Assembly (NCBI GenBank): GCA_947497985.1
Contig: CANMIX010000016.1
Coordinates: forward strand, 49,143 to 113,142
Length of the DNA: 64,000 nucleotides
Reading direction: 5' to 3'
Origin: an uncultured Paracoccaceae bacterium
GTDB lineage: Bacteria > Pseudomonadota > Alphaproteobacteria > Rhodobacterales > Rhodobacteraceae
Shown here: positions 7,750 through 16,634 of the stretch, piece after piece
Numbering within the stretch: position 1 is the stretch's first letter
Layout: every line of letters begins with the position of its first letter
The notes under the pieces: model-generated
What the model saw: only the letters and a program-made list of their open reading frames with translations
Database searches by the model: none
What the model was told of the DNA's origin: nothing
Position numbers and translations under genes: made by a program

Positions 7750-8387
7750 ATGGAAACACCAAACTTACCTGCCATTCGCGCGCTTCGGCCAGCTTGGAAC
7801 AAGGGTCGCATCGTCGGTCAGAAGCGTCCGTTGAAACCTAAGCATGTCTGGGCAATCCGGGTTCGACTTGAATTGGCCGAGAACCACCGTGATTTAGCCC
7901 TTTTCAATATGGCAATCGACAGCAAGCTTCGAGGCTGCGACCTTGTGAAAATGAAAGTTGTGGATGTGATGGCGTCTGGCCGGATCAAGGAACGCGCCTC
8001 AGTTCTGCAGAGTAAGACACAGAAGCCCGTCCGATTTGAGATATCGGAAGACACCCGTGCTTCCGTCGAAAAATGGATGGAAGACGAATTGATGATCGGA
8101 TCTGAGTATCTATGGCCTGGCCGATTTCATGAGCGTCTTCATATATCGACACGCCAGTATGCGCGGATAGTTCGGGATTGGGTAACGTCGATCGGATCGG
8201 ATTGGAAGGTAGTGCATATGGCACACATTCAATGCGACGCACGAAAGTCACTCAGATCTACAAAAAAACTGGCAACCTTCGCGCTGTCCAGCTTCTTTTG
8301 GGGCACACAAAGATGGACAGCACGGTCAGGTATCTAGGTGTTGAACTGGAGGATGCATTGGCCATTGCTGAAGCAATTGAAATCTAA
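7750..8387 (+). pseudogene. tyrosine recombinase/integrase broken by a 5-bp tandem duplication
   Basis: Translation from ATG at 7750 gives METPNLPAIRALRPAWNKGR, then NMAIDSKLRGCDLVKMKV (with the first catalytic Arg) and ARIVRDWVTSIG. The frame is then lost. The continuation GLEGSAYGTHSMRRTKVTQI, LLGHTKMDSTVRYLG and EDALAIAEAIEI carries the H-x-x-R, H and Tyr catalytic residues in another frame, ending at 8387. At the break the DNA reads TCGGATCGGA (8192-8201); removing one TCGGA unit restores a single frame of about 210 residues. This short integrase type is common on plasmids and transposons of Rhodobacterales and Rhizobiales. It is probably inactive. Confidence 0.87.
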
Positions 8388-8779
8388 CCCCAGTGGGCCG
8401 TTGACATCAGCGGCCCTAACCAGCCATTCACCTCACCGTTACAATGCTGCGGCCGCAGTCCATTAAGCGGACCTTCGGTCCTACAACACAATGAAGACTG
8501 TCGGAATTGGTCGTTGCGAGATAAAGCCGGTTTGTGAGAACAAGAAACGAATGACACGTTTCCCAAATATCGGGATCGCCTGCATCCTGAGTGACAAACC
8601 CTTTTCATGAGATGCAGGCGGTGGCATTCTTGTTTCAGCTCTCAGAACGCTACGATTTTGGAGTACTAGCGTTCATAAAATAGCGTCTCGACCTTGTTGT
8701 CTTCAAAGACCTCGACCCGCTGTGCAAGGCCCAATCCCGCCCCGGAGATCAAAATGTCTTCACCAAGATCGAATGGTCG
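8388..8779. other. intergenic region with a hairpin, no gene seen
   Basis: A stem GGGCCG (8395-8400) / CGGCCC (8411-8416) follows the recombinase stop and may be its 3' hairpin, without a T-tract. The remaining roughly 360 bases show no supported coding region. They probably mix decayed mobile sequence with the 3' flank of the reductase gene. Confidence 0.45.
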
Positions 8780-9847
8780 TTACTTGCTCAACGGGATGAT
8801 TTTTCGAACCTGTAGATCTGTGAAAGCGTCCGTAAACATTTTTTCTGTGTCGATATGTTCGTGAAAACCAAATCTCCTTGCCTTCGACCCATCCGCGAAG
8901 AAATCGTAGTTCCAGCTGAAAACAGCATCCGCAAATTCCCAAGAGGACATGCTTTGATACGAATGCTCGCTTAGCGCGTGTGCGGTAATCATCTCCTTCC
9001 AAAGGGGTTCTTTGTCCGCCATGATTGTGGCGAGCGACATAGGTAATTCAGGGGCGACTTGTAAATCGAAATGCGCGGCGATCTTTGGCCACATCTCGGA
9101 CCATCGAAACAAATCTCCGTTGGTGATGTTAAATGCTTGATTTGCACAACGCGGCGTCGTGGCAGCCCACACTGTCGCACGGGCAAGCAATCCAGCATCC
9201 GTCATTTCGATTAAACTGTCATAGGCTCCGGGTTTCCCAGGGAAGCGCAGTGGCACATCAAGAGCCTTGGATAGCGATGCATAGACCGCAATTGCATTCA
9301 CGAGATTCATAGGATTTCCCAAGCCAAAGCCGATGACCACCGAAGGCCGCAATGCGGACCAAGACCAGTTTTGGCCGACCTGACGACGCTCAAGAAAGTC
9401 TTGCTGATCGATGTTGAATTCAGGTGGCATGTGATTGGCGTCGCTTTCACGTGCGGGGGTCTTGAACGGGCCAAGATGTGCGCCATACACTTTGTAGCCT
9501 TGCATCAGACTGATGTGTTCCAACCTAGGCGCAATTGGTTCGACCGCTTCAACCACATGCCTCAGCATCGCAACGTTAGGGGGTACCAATTCTGCCCAAG
9601 ACGGCCGGTCTTGATATGCCGCGTAGAAAATATGTGTCACCTCCGTCAGGTCAGCAAGTTTTTGGCACGTGTCCTGAACGTCGAGAAGATCGACGGAAAT
9701 ATATGTGATGCGATCTGTAGACACGCCGCCGCGCCGCGACAGTCCGATGATGTGCCAGTCATCTAAGGTCAGCAGATGATTGATGAGATTTCCACCAATT
9801 ACTCCGTTTGCACCGACCACTAGGGCTACTTTTTTTGATTGCGTCAT
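8780..9847 (-). CDS. PRISE-type NAD(P)-dependent reductase (atypical SDR)
   Basis: This 355-residue protein begins with an extended-SDR Rossmann motif (VALVVGANGVIGGNLI), then GLSRRGG for the NADP ribose phosphate. THIFYAAYQDRPSW and LEHISLMQGYKVYGAHLGP match the plant progesterone 5-beta-reductase/iridoid synthase-like (PRISE) group, in which the catalytic Tyr lies in the KxYG segment. WSALRPSVVIGFGLGNPMNL is also typical. The family reduces enones. It is transcribed away from the LysR gene at 9958, with a LysR-type box between them, so that regulator probably controls it. ATG at 9847 directly precedes the Rossmann strand. Confidence 0.85.
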   Translation of the reverse strand: MTQSKKVALVVGANGVIGGNLINHLLTLDDWHIIGLSRRGGVSTDRITYISVDLLDVQDTCQKLADLTEVTHIFYAAYQDRPSWAELVPPNVAMLRHVVEAVEPIAPRLEHISLMQGYKVYGAHLGPFKTPARESDANHMPPEFNIDQQDFLERRQVGQNWSWSALRPSVVIGFGLGNPMNLVNAIAVYASLSKALDVPLRFPGKPGAYDSLIEMTDAGLLARATVWAATTPRCANQAFNITNGDLFRWSEMWPKIAAHFDLQVAPELPMSLATIMADKEPLWKEMITAHALSEHSYQSMSSWEFADAVFSWNYDFFADGSKARRFGFHEHIDTEKMFTDAFTDLQVRKIIPLSK

Positions 9848-9930
9848 GAGCTTTCCCAACAGCATTGAAATGATGTGAGAGACATTTAATTTAGGAGAAA
9901 ACCTGACAGAAGACGCGACGTTCTTCTAAT

Positions 9931-9953
9931 ATTCATTCGAATGGCTTATGAAT
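9931..9953. promoter_or_regulatory. LysR-type T-N11-A box between divergent genes
   Basis: ATTCAT-N11-ATGAAT is a perfect interrupted dyad of 23 bp, and inside it CATTCGAATG (9934-9943) is itself palindromic. It ends 5 nt before the LysR start codon at 9958 and about 85 nt from the divergent reductase start. This is the expected place for autoregulation and for control of the reductase gene. Confidence 0.6.
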
Positions 9954-9957
9954 AACT

Positions 9958-10848
9958 ATGGATTTACTACGAGCGATGAGCACATTTATTCGCGTGGTCG
10001 ACACCGGCAGCCTATCGGCCGCGGGGCGAGACATGGGGCTGTCGCAATCTGCTGTCAGCCAACAAATCGCCGCCTTAGAGCAACATTTGGCGGTGCGCCT
10101 GATCCGTCGAACAACGCGCCAGATGACCCTGACTGACGCAGGCGCCGACTATTACCAAAGAGCACAGGTGATTATCGATGCTGTTCAAGAAGCGACTGAG
10201 ACGGCCGCGGGGCATGCAGCATCTCTTAGCGGTCCTCTTCGCATTCATGCCCCTGTTGGGTTCGGCCAAAGCCACATCGCAAATGTCGCAATCGCCTTTC
10301 AACGGCATCACCCAAGTGTCGCAATTGAACTCATTTTAGACGACAGAATTGTTGATCTGTCAGCGGAGGCCGTTGACGTTGCAGTTCGCTTCGGCACGCT
10401 CTCATCATCCTCGCTGGTGGTTCGACGTTTAGGGACATTACCTCGGGTTCTTGTCGCATCTCCGGCATATCTTGCCGACCATGGAAACCCAGAAGATGTG
10501 GCCGCTTTGGCCGATCATGTGCAGGTGCGGTTCAATGGCGCAGCGACCGGCGACACCATACCCTTAATTGGCCCCGACGGCCCGGTAGACGTTTCCGTTA
10601 AGACCGCTTTTATGACCAACAATCCAGTCACGTTGACCAAAGCTTTGGTCGCAGGCTTTGGGATTGGGGCAGCGCAACTTCCCCTTATTAGTGCTGAATT
10701 GCAGACAGGTCAGTTGGTTCGTCTGATGACGGAATTTGAGTATACCCCCCTAGACGTACATGCCGTTTACCCATCAAGGCGCTTCATACCTGCCAAAGTA
10801 CGCGCCTTCGTCGATTTCCTGCAAGTATCGACAAAGGATGCTTGGTGA
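9958..10848 (+). CDS. LysR-family transcriptional regulator (AaeR/DsdC-like type)
   Basis: This 296-residue LysR protein opens MDLLRAMSTFIRVVDTGSLS with the HTH AAGRDMGLSQSAVSQQIAAL and the dimer-helix start TTRQMTLTDAGADYYQRAQV. The C-terminal periplasmic-binding-like domain includes RIHAPVGFGQSHI and VDVAVRFGTL. It is divergent from the PRISE reductase and sits almost on top of a T-N11-A box, so it probably regulates itself and that gene. Inducer unknown. Confidence 0.92.
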   Translation: MDLLRAMSTFIRVVDTGSLSAAGRDMGLSQSAVSQQIAALEQHLAVRLIRRTTRQMTLTDAGADYYQRAQVIIDAVQEATETAAGHAASLSGPLRIHAPVGFGQSHIANVAIAFQRHHPSVAIELILDDRIVDLSAEAVDVAVRFGTLSSSSLVVRRLGTLPRVLVASPAYLADHGNPEDVAALADHVQVRFNGAATGDTIPLIGPDGPVDVSVKTAFMTNNPVTLTKALVAGFGIGAAQLPLISAELQTGQLVRLMTEFEYTPLDVHAVYPSRRFIPAKVRAFVDFLQVSTKDAW

Positions 10849-11330
10849 ATGTGTTGTATCTGGCTCTCCGAGCTAACTTTGGGAGCTGCCCAGCATTGAA
10901 AGTCAATGTACCGTTGAAGGTTATCGGCCCTTAGCTGCCGTTCAGTACGTCAATGCCATTCTGCACTGGGCTCATCATTCCGGACATTCGCTGCAGGCAC
11001 AGTCTCATAGCGGTCGCAAAGGTCAGCTGCGCGGACTAAGCGGACCCATGCAGTTGCAGCATTTTTTTGTGGTCGCGGCAACCTTGTCACTACATTGCCG
11101 CCTTTATCGTCAAAGCTGGGATTGAAAGCTACCTATTTTGGTAGATTCCAAACCGACCATTCGCGACCGCCTGTTCCAACAATTGGGCTGAGGGACAATG
11201 GCGTTGTCGGCGGCCCTCTTGAAACTCGGCCTGAGCGGAAGGTGGAGCGAGCAGATGGGCAACGTGCCTTATTTCAATATACCCCGCAATAAGAACGGAC
11301 ACCTAGTTAGGTTTCTAGTGCAAAGTCGCT
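10849..11330. other. intergenic region with a possible dispersed repeat
   Basis: About 480 bases lie between convergent LysR genes without a supported gene. Positions 10968-10994 (GGGCTCATCATTCCGGACAT and TCGCTGC) resemble 16928-16951 in another intergenic gap, suggesting a short dispersed element. The rest looks like decayed sequence. Confidence 0.4.
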
Positions 11331-12233
11331 TTACCGGAAATAAGGTGTGCGGAAATCGACGGCTTTGTGCAACTCGTTCTCGATGTGCGCAAACAAGGCC
11401 TCATGTGGTGTAGGATAATGAACCGCACAGTAGTTGATTGAGGGAAACTTCGGTTCAAACTGGACCTCCGTCAATCTTTCACTATTGATCAGAGGCTCTA
11501 GGTACTCTCGTGGAGCAATGCAGAACCCACGGCCGGCGATGGCCAGTCCTACCATCGCGTGCAAACTGTCGATCTTAACGCTACTGCCTGAACTGATGCC
11601 AAGGTTTGAAAACCACTCCCGAATGCTCTTCGAAAAACCCGAGGACTTACCTTGTGTGATAATATCGAGTCCTTGCAGCTCATGAACTGTCATTCGTTCT
11701 GATTTTGGCACAAGATCGGGCTTTGCGATCAAAGTAATCTCAACTCCAGCCAGGTGTTTTTTGTGTGCATTCGCCTGAAATGGCATCTCAGGCACCACGA
11801 CTATGTCTAGGTCTCCGTCATCTAGGCTACTGACCAGGTTACGACTCATGTCGATCGTGAGGTCAAACTCGATATCTGGAATTGAAGTAAACGAGTTTTC
11901 AAGGAACTTTGGCAACCAAGTTAGACTTGAAAGCTCAGTAACGCCGAGGCGTACTCTGGTTTTTGTGACCACTCCAGCAGGAGTGAATGAAGTCAGATTC
12001 TCGAAATTCGCTACGGTTTCGCGCGCCAGGCTGACGAAATGTTCTCCTACCATTGTTAAGGCAGCCCGTTGCTTAGAGCGATCGAAAATCGGGAACCCCA
12101 TCGAGGCTTCAAGCTCTTGAATTCGCTTGGTAACCGTCGATTGCGTCAGATTCAGTCGACTTGCCGCTCGATTGAAGGTTCCACAGTCAACAACCGCCAG
12201 AAGCGCAACCAGCTGGTTATAGGTGACACTCAT
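11331..12233 (-). CDS. LysR-family transcriptional regulator
   Basis: This 300-residue protein has an N-terminal HTH (TFNRAASRLNLTQSTVTKRI followed by QELEASMGFPIFDR) and a C-terminal effector domain with RVRLGVTELSSLTWLPKFLE and the late GLAIAGRGFCIAPREYL motif. It is transcribed divergently from the class V PLP enzyme and TctCBA operon starting at 12340. A 22-bp dyad lies between the two starts. It most likely activates that operon in response to the imported substrate or an intermediate. Confidence 0.92.
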   Translation of the reverse strand: MSVTYNQLVALLAVVDCGTFNRAASRLNLTQSTVTKRIQELEASMGFPIFDRSKQRAALTMVGEHFVSLARETVANFENLTSFTPAGVVTKTRVRLGVTELSSLTWLPKFLENSFTSIPDIEFDLTIDMSRNLVSSLDDGDLDIVVVPEMPFQANAHKKHLAGVEITLIAKPDLVPKSERMTVHELQGLDIITQGKSSGFSKSIREWFSNLGISSGSSVKIDSLHAMVGLAIAGRGFCIAPREYLEPLINSERLTEVQFEPKFPSINYCAVHYPTPHEALFAHIENELHKAVDFRTPYFR

Positions 12234-12254
12234 ATCATTCCTTTTCTTAATTAG

Positions 12255-12276
12255 TAATGGTTATTTTTAATCATTA
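12255..12276. promoter_or_regulatory. dyad operator for the divergent LysR
   Basis: TAATGgTTA-TTTT-TAAtCATTA is an imperfect 22-bp dyad (one mismatched pair), centred about 32 bp upstream of the LysR start. A TATACT at 12275-12280 could be the -10 element for the rightward operon, in which case the regulator would bind across the -35 region, the usual LysR activation geometry. Confidence 0.5.
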
Positions 12277-12339
12277 TACTTAACCAATGTGATCGCACAA
12301 TCTGCCCTAAAGCTGAAAATAGCGGCCAAGGACACACTC

Positions 12340-13593
12340 ATGATTCAAGACAACCCTTCATTGATCGAAGCAATTCGAGGCCGTTTTGCCCATGTGGACA
12401 GTTGCCCATTTCAAGGTCCGCGCGTGTTTTTTGAGAATGCAGGCGGCGCGCTGACTTTGAAATCAGTGGTCGACACGTCCGCTAAATACGCCGCCATTCC
12501 CGACAATCAGGGTCGCGACAATCCGGCGGCCGAAGCGTTGAGCGCGGTAACCCAAAAAGCCAAGGACGATCTGGCCGTATTCGCAAATGCCAGTACGGGT
12601 CAGTTCTTTTTTGGCGAAACCGGAACCGAACTTTTGTTCCGAATGATCCGCAATGCTTGTTTGGAAGCGCCTAAAGGATCCAAGGTAATTGCCAGTTCAA
12701 TTGAACATCCAGCGACTCGAAGCGCTGCCAGCCAATGGGCTGAAGCCACCGGGATGAATTACGTTAATGTCCCTCATGATATCGTCAACGGTAAAGTGAC
12801 CGCCGAAGATTACGCTGCCTTGATGACGCCAGATGTGGCGGTGGCAACAATCTTGCACGCCTCTCCTGTCACAGGCATCGGCATGGATGTGGTCGCGATT
12901 TCTAAGGCAATCCGTTCTATTTCACCAGAATGTCTGATCATCGTAGACGGCATTCAACATGCCGCTCACGGCCAACTGGATCTGGACGCTTATGATGTCG
13001 ATGGCTACGCAATTTCGCCGTACAAGACGTTCTCACGTCATGGATATGGCATTGCGTGGATTTCGGATCGATTGAGCGACAAGCGACACGAGTCATTAGA
13101 CGGCGCGCCTGCGAAAGATTGGGAATTGGGGACCCGCGACCCTGGTGCATTTGCTGCGGTCTCGGATGTTATTGCATATTTCGAATGGCTCGGCGGCGAG
13201 GTTTCAAATGAAACGGATAGAGCTAAACGCATCGCAGCCGCAGGCAGGGCGATCCATGAATATGAATATGAGCTGACAAATGCTTTGATCAACGGCACGG
13301 GCAATCTTCCCGGTCTGCGGGATATGGACGGTGTTACTATCCTGTCGGGCCCTGATAACCCCGCGCGCGAAGGTTTGGTGTCATTCGTCATCAACGGTGT
13401 GAGCTCGCCCAAGGTCGTCACGACATTGAAGAACCATGGAATTCGGACGCACAGCCGCAAGGCAGATCGCTACAGCGGCAACGTTCTTGCTCCACTTGAT
13501 CTACCTGACTGCGTCCGCATCTCGATGTGCCACTACAATACCAAACAAGAGGTCGCTCAGGCCCTTGCCGTCCTAAAGGAGATCGTAAGTTGA
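12340..13593 (+). CDS. class V aminotransferase-fold PLP enzyme (cysteine-desulfurase-like)
   Basis: This 417-residue protein starts at ATG 12340, preceded by AAGGA. Family landmarks are FFENAGGALTL near the N-terminus, SIEHPATRSAA (the His that stacks on PLP), IIVDGIQHAAHGQLDLD (the Asp that pairs with the PLP nitrogen), and the Schiff-base lysine in DGYAISPYKTFSRHGYG. The C-terminus has VRISMCHYNTKQEV. No cysteine is seen in the loop equivalent to the SufS/CsdA catalytic Cys, so a lyase, epimerase or transaminase role is as likely as desulfuration. It heads an operon with a TTT importer, so it may act on the imported compound. Confidence 0.85.
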   Translation: MIQDNPSLIEAIRGRFAHVDSCPFQGPRVFFENAGGALTLKSVVDTSAKYAAIPDNQGRDNPAAEALSAVTQKAKDDLAVFANASTGQFFFGETGTELLFRMIRNACLEAPKGSKVIASSIEHPATRSAASQWAEATGMNYVNVPHDIVNGKVTAEDYAALMTPDVAVATILHASPVTGIGMDVVAISKAIRSISPECLIIVDGIQHAAHGQLDLDAYDVDGYAISPYKTFSRHGYGIAWISDRLSDKRHESLDGAPAKDWELGTRDPGAFAAVSDVIAYFEWLGGEVSNETDRAKRIAAAGRAIHEYEYELTNALINGTGNLPGLRDMDGVTILSGPDNPAREGLVSFVINGVSSPKVVTTLKNHGIRTHSRKADRYSGNVLAPLDLPDCVRISMCHYNTKQEVAQALAVLKEIVS

Positions 13594-13684
13594 TTAATAA
13601 TTTTCGATCATTCCAGACGGTCAACAACGCGTGTGGCTGACAGCCGAAACGCAAACTCGAACCCAAACCAACCAGGAGGAACTT

Positions 13685-14656
13685 ATGTTAAAATCAATGA
13701 AAAAAGTCGTAACTGCTGCAGCGCTTGGCGCACTTGTCGCCGCATCACCAGCATTGGCAGATTACCCGGAAAAGCCGGTCAAAATGATTGTCGCATTCGG
13801 TGCCGGCGGTAGTACGGACACTATGGCCCGTATCTTTGCGAACTACATGGCAGAAGAACTTGGGCAGCGCTTTGTTGTTGAAAACCGTACCGGCGCTGGC
13901 GGCGAAATCGGCTGGGTCGCTTTGGCAGGATCACCAACAGATGGCTATTCTATCGGCTTGATCAACTCACCGGTTATTGAATCCTACCCAATCACACGTG
14001 CTGACACTATTGGGTACAGCATGGATCAGTTCCGGCCGCTGATTAACGTGGTCACTGACCCTGGCGTCTTGGCGGTTGCAGCAGATAGCCCATATCAGAC
14101 TCTGGCCGATTTCGTGGCTGCCGCGAAAGCAGACCCTAACAGCATCACTGTGTCCCACGAAGGTGTTGGCGGTGACGACCACCTTGCAGCACTGACTTTG
14201 GCTAGCAAAGCGGGTATCGAAGTGAACTTTGTTTCTTTTGATGGCAACGCTGAAGCAACTGCCGCCTTGTTGGGCGGACACATTGATGCGTTTGAAGGCA
14301 ATATGTCAGAAGCTGCTGCGCAAATCAGCGAAGGCACTGTACGTGCGCTGGCTGTTTGGTCTAGCGAACGGATGACGCAAATCCCTGATGTCCCTACTGG
14401 TGCAGAGCAAGGCTATGATGTGATCAGTGCTGCGTCACGCGGTATCGCAGTTCCAGCGGGCATTCCTGAAGACGCCTATCAGACTTTGTTGGCAGCAGCG
14501 AACAATGTGGTTGCTGATGAAGCATTCCAAGCTGAGCTGGCCAATCTGAACATGCCTATTGTTCCGATCGCTGGAGATGATTTTGTTTCCTACCTGAACA
14601 ACAGTCATGAAACTCTCAAAGAGCTTTGGGCGGAAAACCCATGGTTGGAACAGTAA
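13685..14656 (+). CDS. tctC: TTT system solute-binding protein (TctC/Bug family)
   Basis: This 323-residue periplasmic protein has a signal peptide (KKVVTAAALGALVAASPALA, residues 6-25). The mature part begins DYPEKPVKMIVAFGAGGSTD, the classical Bug ligand-loop start, followed by VVENRTGAGGEIGW. It captures a carboxylate or similar small molecule for the TctBA membrane complex. ATG at 13685 follows AGGAGGA with good spacing. It lies between the PLP enzyme and tctB in one operon. Confidence 0.94.
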   Translation: MLKSMKKVVTAAALGALVAASPALADYPEKPVKMIVAFGAGGSTDTMARIFANYMAEELGQRFVVENRTGAGGEIGWVALAGSPTDGYSIGLINSPVIESYPITRADTIGYSMDQFRPLINVVTDPGVLAVAADSPYQTLADFVAAAKADPNSITVSHEGVGGDDHLAALTLASKAGIEVNFVSFDGNAEATAALLGGHIDAFEGNMSEAAAQISEGTVRALAVWSSERMTQIPDVPTGAEQGYDVISAASRGIAVPAGIPEDAYQTLLAAANNVVADEAFQAELANLNMPIVPIAGDDFVSYLNNSHETLKELWAENPWLEQ

Positions 14657-14691
14657 AAATCTGACGAGATACCAAGAAAGCGAGGGCAACC

Positions 14692-15138
14692 ATGACACCG
14701 ATATTGCGTGACCGACTAATAGCATCAACGTTAATTTTGTTCAGTTTGATAGCAATCTGGGTTGCCCTCGGGTTTAGGGGGGATGGCACTGTCTTCCCAG
14801 TAGTCATGGCGGCTTGCCTCACTGCCGCCTGCCTTTTCAAACTCGTCGCAGCTGGTAAAGACTCCGATGCTGAGAAAGAGACACTTGAAGCGATAGACTG
14901 GCATCGCTTTTTGATCTGGGCGGTCCTCGCGATACTCTTCTATTTCCTAGCAGAACCTTTGGGCGTCTATATCGTCATCCCCGCGTTCATGTTCGCAGTG
15001 TTGCGATTTCTTGCCCACCTAAAGGTCTCCACAGCCGCGCTCATCGCCATTCTGTTTACCGCCGCCGTTTTCATCGTTTTCGAATTGTTGCTCGAGGTTC
15101 CGACGCCTGCAGGGCTTCTCGACGGCATCATAAGATAA
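14692..15138 (+). CDS. tctB: TTT system small membrane subunit (TctB)
   Basis: This 148-residue protein has about four predicted membrane segments, starting LIASTLILFSLIAIWVALGF (about residues 9-28). Further segments are around FLIWAVLAILFYFLAEPLGV, IVIPAFMFAVL and LIAILFTAAVFIVFELLLEV. Length, the EPLGVYIV motif and position between tctC and tctA identify it as TctB. The start is 35 nt after tctC, and tctA follows after 11 nt with AAAGGAGG as its ribosome site. Confidence 0.9.
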   Translation: MTPILRDRLIASTLILFSLIAIWVALGFRGDGTVFPVVMAACLTAACLFKLVAAGKDSDAEKETLEAIDWHRFLIWAVLAILFYFLAEPLGVYIVIPAFMFAVLRFLAHLKVSTAALIAILFTAAVFIVFELLLEVPTPAGLLDGIIR

Positions 15139-15149
15139 AGGAGGCGATC

Positions 15150-16634
15150 ATGGACGCAGTTCTTGTAGGCCTAACAAACGTATTCACACTTCAGGCGATG
15201 ACCGTCCTGTTGATCGGGACCTTGGCCGGCATGATCATCGGCGCATTGCCCGGACTTTCATCGACAATGGGCGTCGCCTTGGTGATCCCGATCACGTTCT
15301 CAATGTCGCCCGAAAGCTCGCTCATTCTTTTGGGCGCAGTCTATGTCAGTTCAGTATATGGTGGCTCTGTCACAGCCATTTTGCTACGAACACCAGGCAC
15401 AGATGCGTCTATTGCAACAGCGCTTGACGGATATCCGCTTGCGGCGGCTGGCCGCGGTGCCGAAGCCTTGGGTATGGCGACAATTGCCTCTCTCGTTGGG
15501 GGGGTATTCAGCGTTGTCGTCTTGATCGCAATCGCGCCACCGCTTTCCAAAGTGGCGCTGGCATTTGGACCACAAGAATATACCATCCTCGCGATCTTTG
15601 GCATGGTCACAATTGTGGGTGTTGTATCCGAAAATCCGTTGAACGGGATTATCGCGGCATTTGCAGGTCTTTTCCTGGCGACGGTTGGGCTGGATAATTT
15701 CACTGGCGGTCAACGCTACACACTTGGCATGAGAGAGCTTTTTGATGGCGTTCCGCTGCTTCCCGCCTTGATCGGGCTATTCTCCGTTTCGCAAGCCATC
15801 TCACTCAGCCTGCCCAGGTCCGGTGGCATCCTCGAAGACGATGGAGCCCTGGCCGCAAAGGGACGTGATTTGCCAGCATGGCTCGATCTGCGCCGTTGTT
15901 TCCGTACCATGATGAAATCATCCGTGATTGGTTCAATCGTGGGTATCCTTCCGGGGGCGGGCACAAGTATTGCTGCATTCATTTCTTATAATGAAGCGCG
16001 CCGGACCTCAAAAAATCCAGAAAATTTTGGCAAGGGTGAACTTGAAGGCGTTGCCGCTTCCGAATCTGCAAATAACGCGGTGACAGGCGGTACACTTATC
16101 CCGACCCTCACCCTCGGCATCCCCGGCAACGCAGTGACCGCCGTGTTCATTGGCGGGCTTACAATTCATGGAATGATCCCTGGCCCAAAACTGTTCACTG
16201 ATTTCGCTGATGTGACTTATACCCTTATCTTCTCGCTTTTTGTGGCCAATATCTTGTTTGGTGTCATTGGACTATTTGCGGGTAAGTACATTGTACATGT
16301 CACACGCGTCCCTGGCGGTATTTTGGGGCCAATGATCATGACCTTTAGCGTCATTGGCACCTATGCCCTGCGCAACAATATGTTTGACGTCGGCCTGGCG
16401 CTCGCGTTTGGTTTCATCGGCTTTTTCATGGAACGATGGCGCTATCCCGCGGCTCCGTTTGTGATAGCATTAATCCTGGGCCCAATCCTCGAGGTCAACT
16501 TCCGCCGCTCAATGCAGATTTCGAACTGGGACATGACGACCTTCTTCACACGACCTTTGTCGTTAGTGTTGATCGCACTTGTGGCCGCTGCGATCATCTA
16601 TCCTGTAATGCAACGCCAAAAGTCACGTGCATAG
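15150..16634 (+). CDS. tctA: TTT system large permease (TctA)
   Basis: This 494-residue permease has about 11-12 membrane segments. Motifs near the N-terminus are GALPGLSSTMGVALVIPIT, then YGGSVTAILLRTPGTDASIA with DGYPLA. The second half has GILPGAGTSIAAFISYNEAR and SANNAVTGGTLIPTLTLGIP. Many TctA proteins have N in the position of R in LLRTPGT, so the substrate path may differ. It completes the tctCBA operon. No terminator is obvious directly downstream. Confidence 0.94.
   Translation: MDAVLVGLTNVFTLQAMTVLLIGTLAGMIIGALPGLSSTMGVALVIPITFSMSPESSLILLGAVYVSSVYGGSVTAILLRTPGTDASIATALDGYPLAAAGRGAEALGMATIASLVGGVFSVVVLIAIAPPLSKVALAFGPQEYTILAIFGMVTIVGVVSENPLNGIIAAFAGLFLATVGLDNFTGGQRYTLGMRELFDGVPLLPALIGLFSVSQAISLSLPRSGGILEDDGALAAKGRDLPAWLDLRRCFRTMMKSSVIGSIVGILPGAGTSIAAFISYNEARRTSKNPENFGKGELEGVAASESANNAVTGGTLIPTLTLGIPGNAVTAVFIGGLTIHGMIPGPKLFTDFADVTYTLIFSLFVANILFGVIGLFAGKYIVHVTRVPGGILGPMIMTFSVIGTYALRNNMFDVGLALAFGFIGFFMERWRYPAAPFVIALILGPILEVNFRRSMQISNWDMTTFFTRPLSLVLIALVAAAIIYPVMQRQKSRA

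Noticed and set aside
8384..8608. Possible small Cys-rich protein on the minus strand
   Set aside because: No ribosome site, no family resemblance, and it covers the recombinase 3' hairpin.
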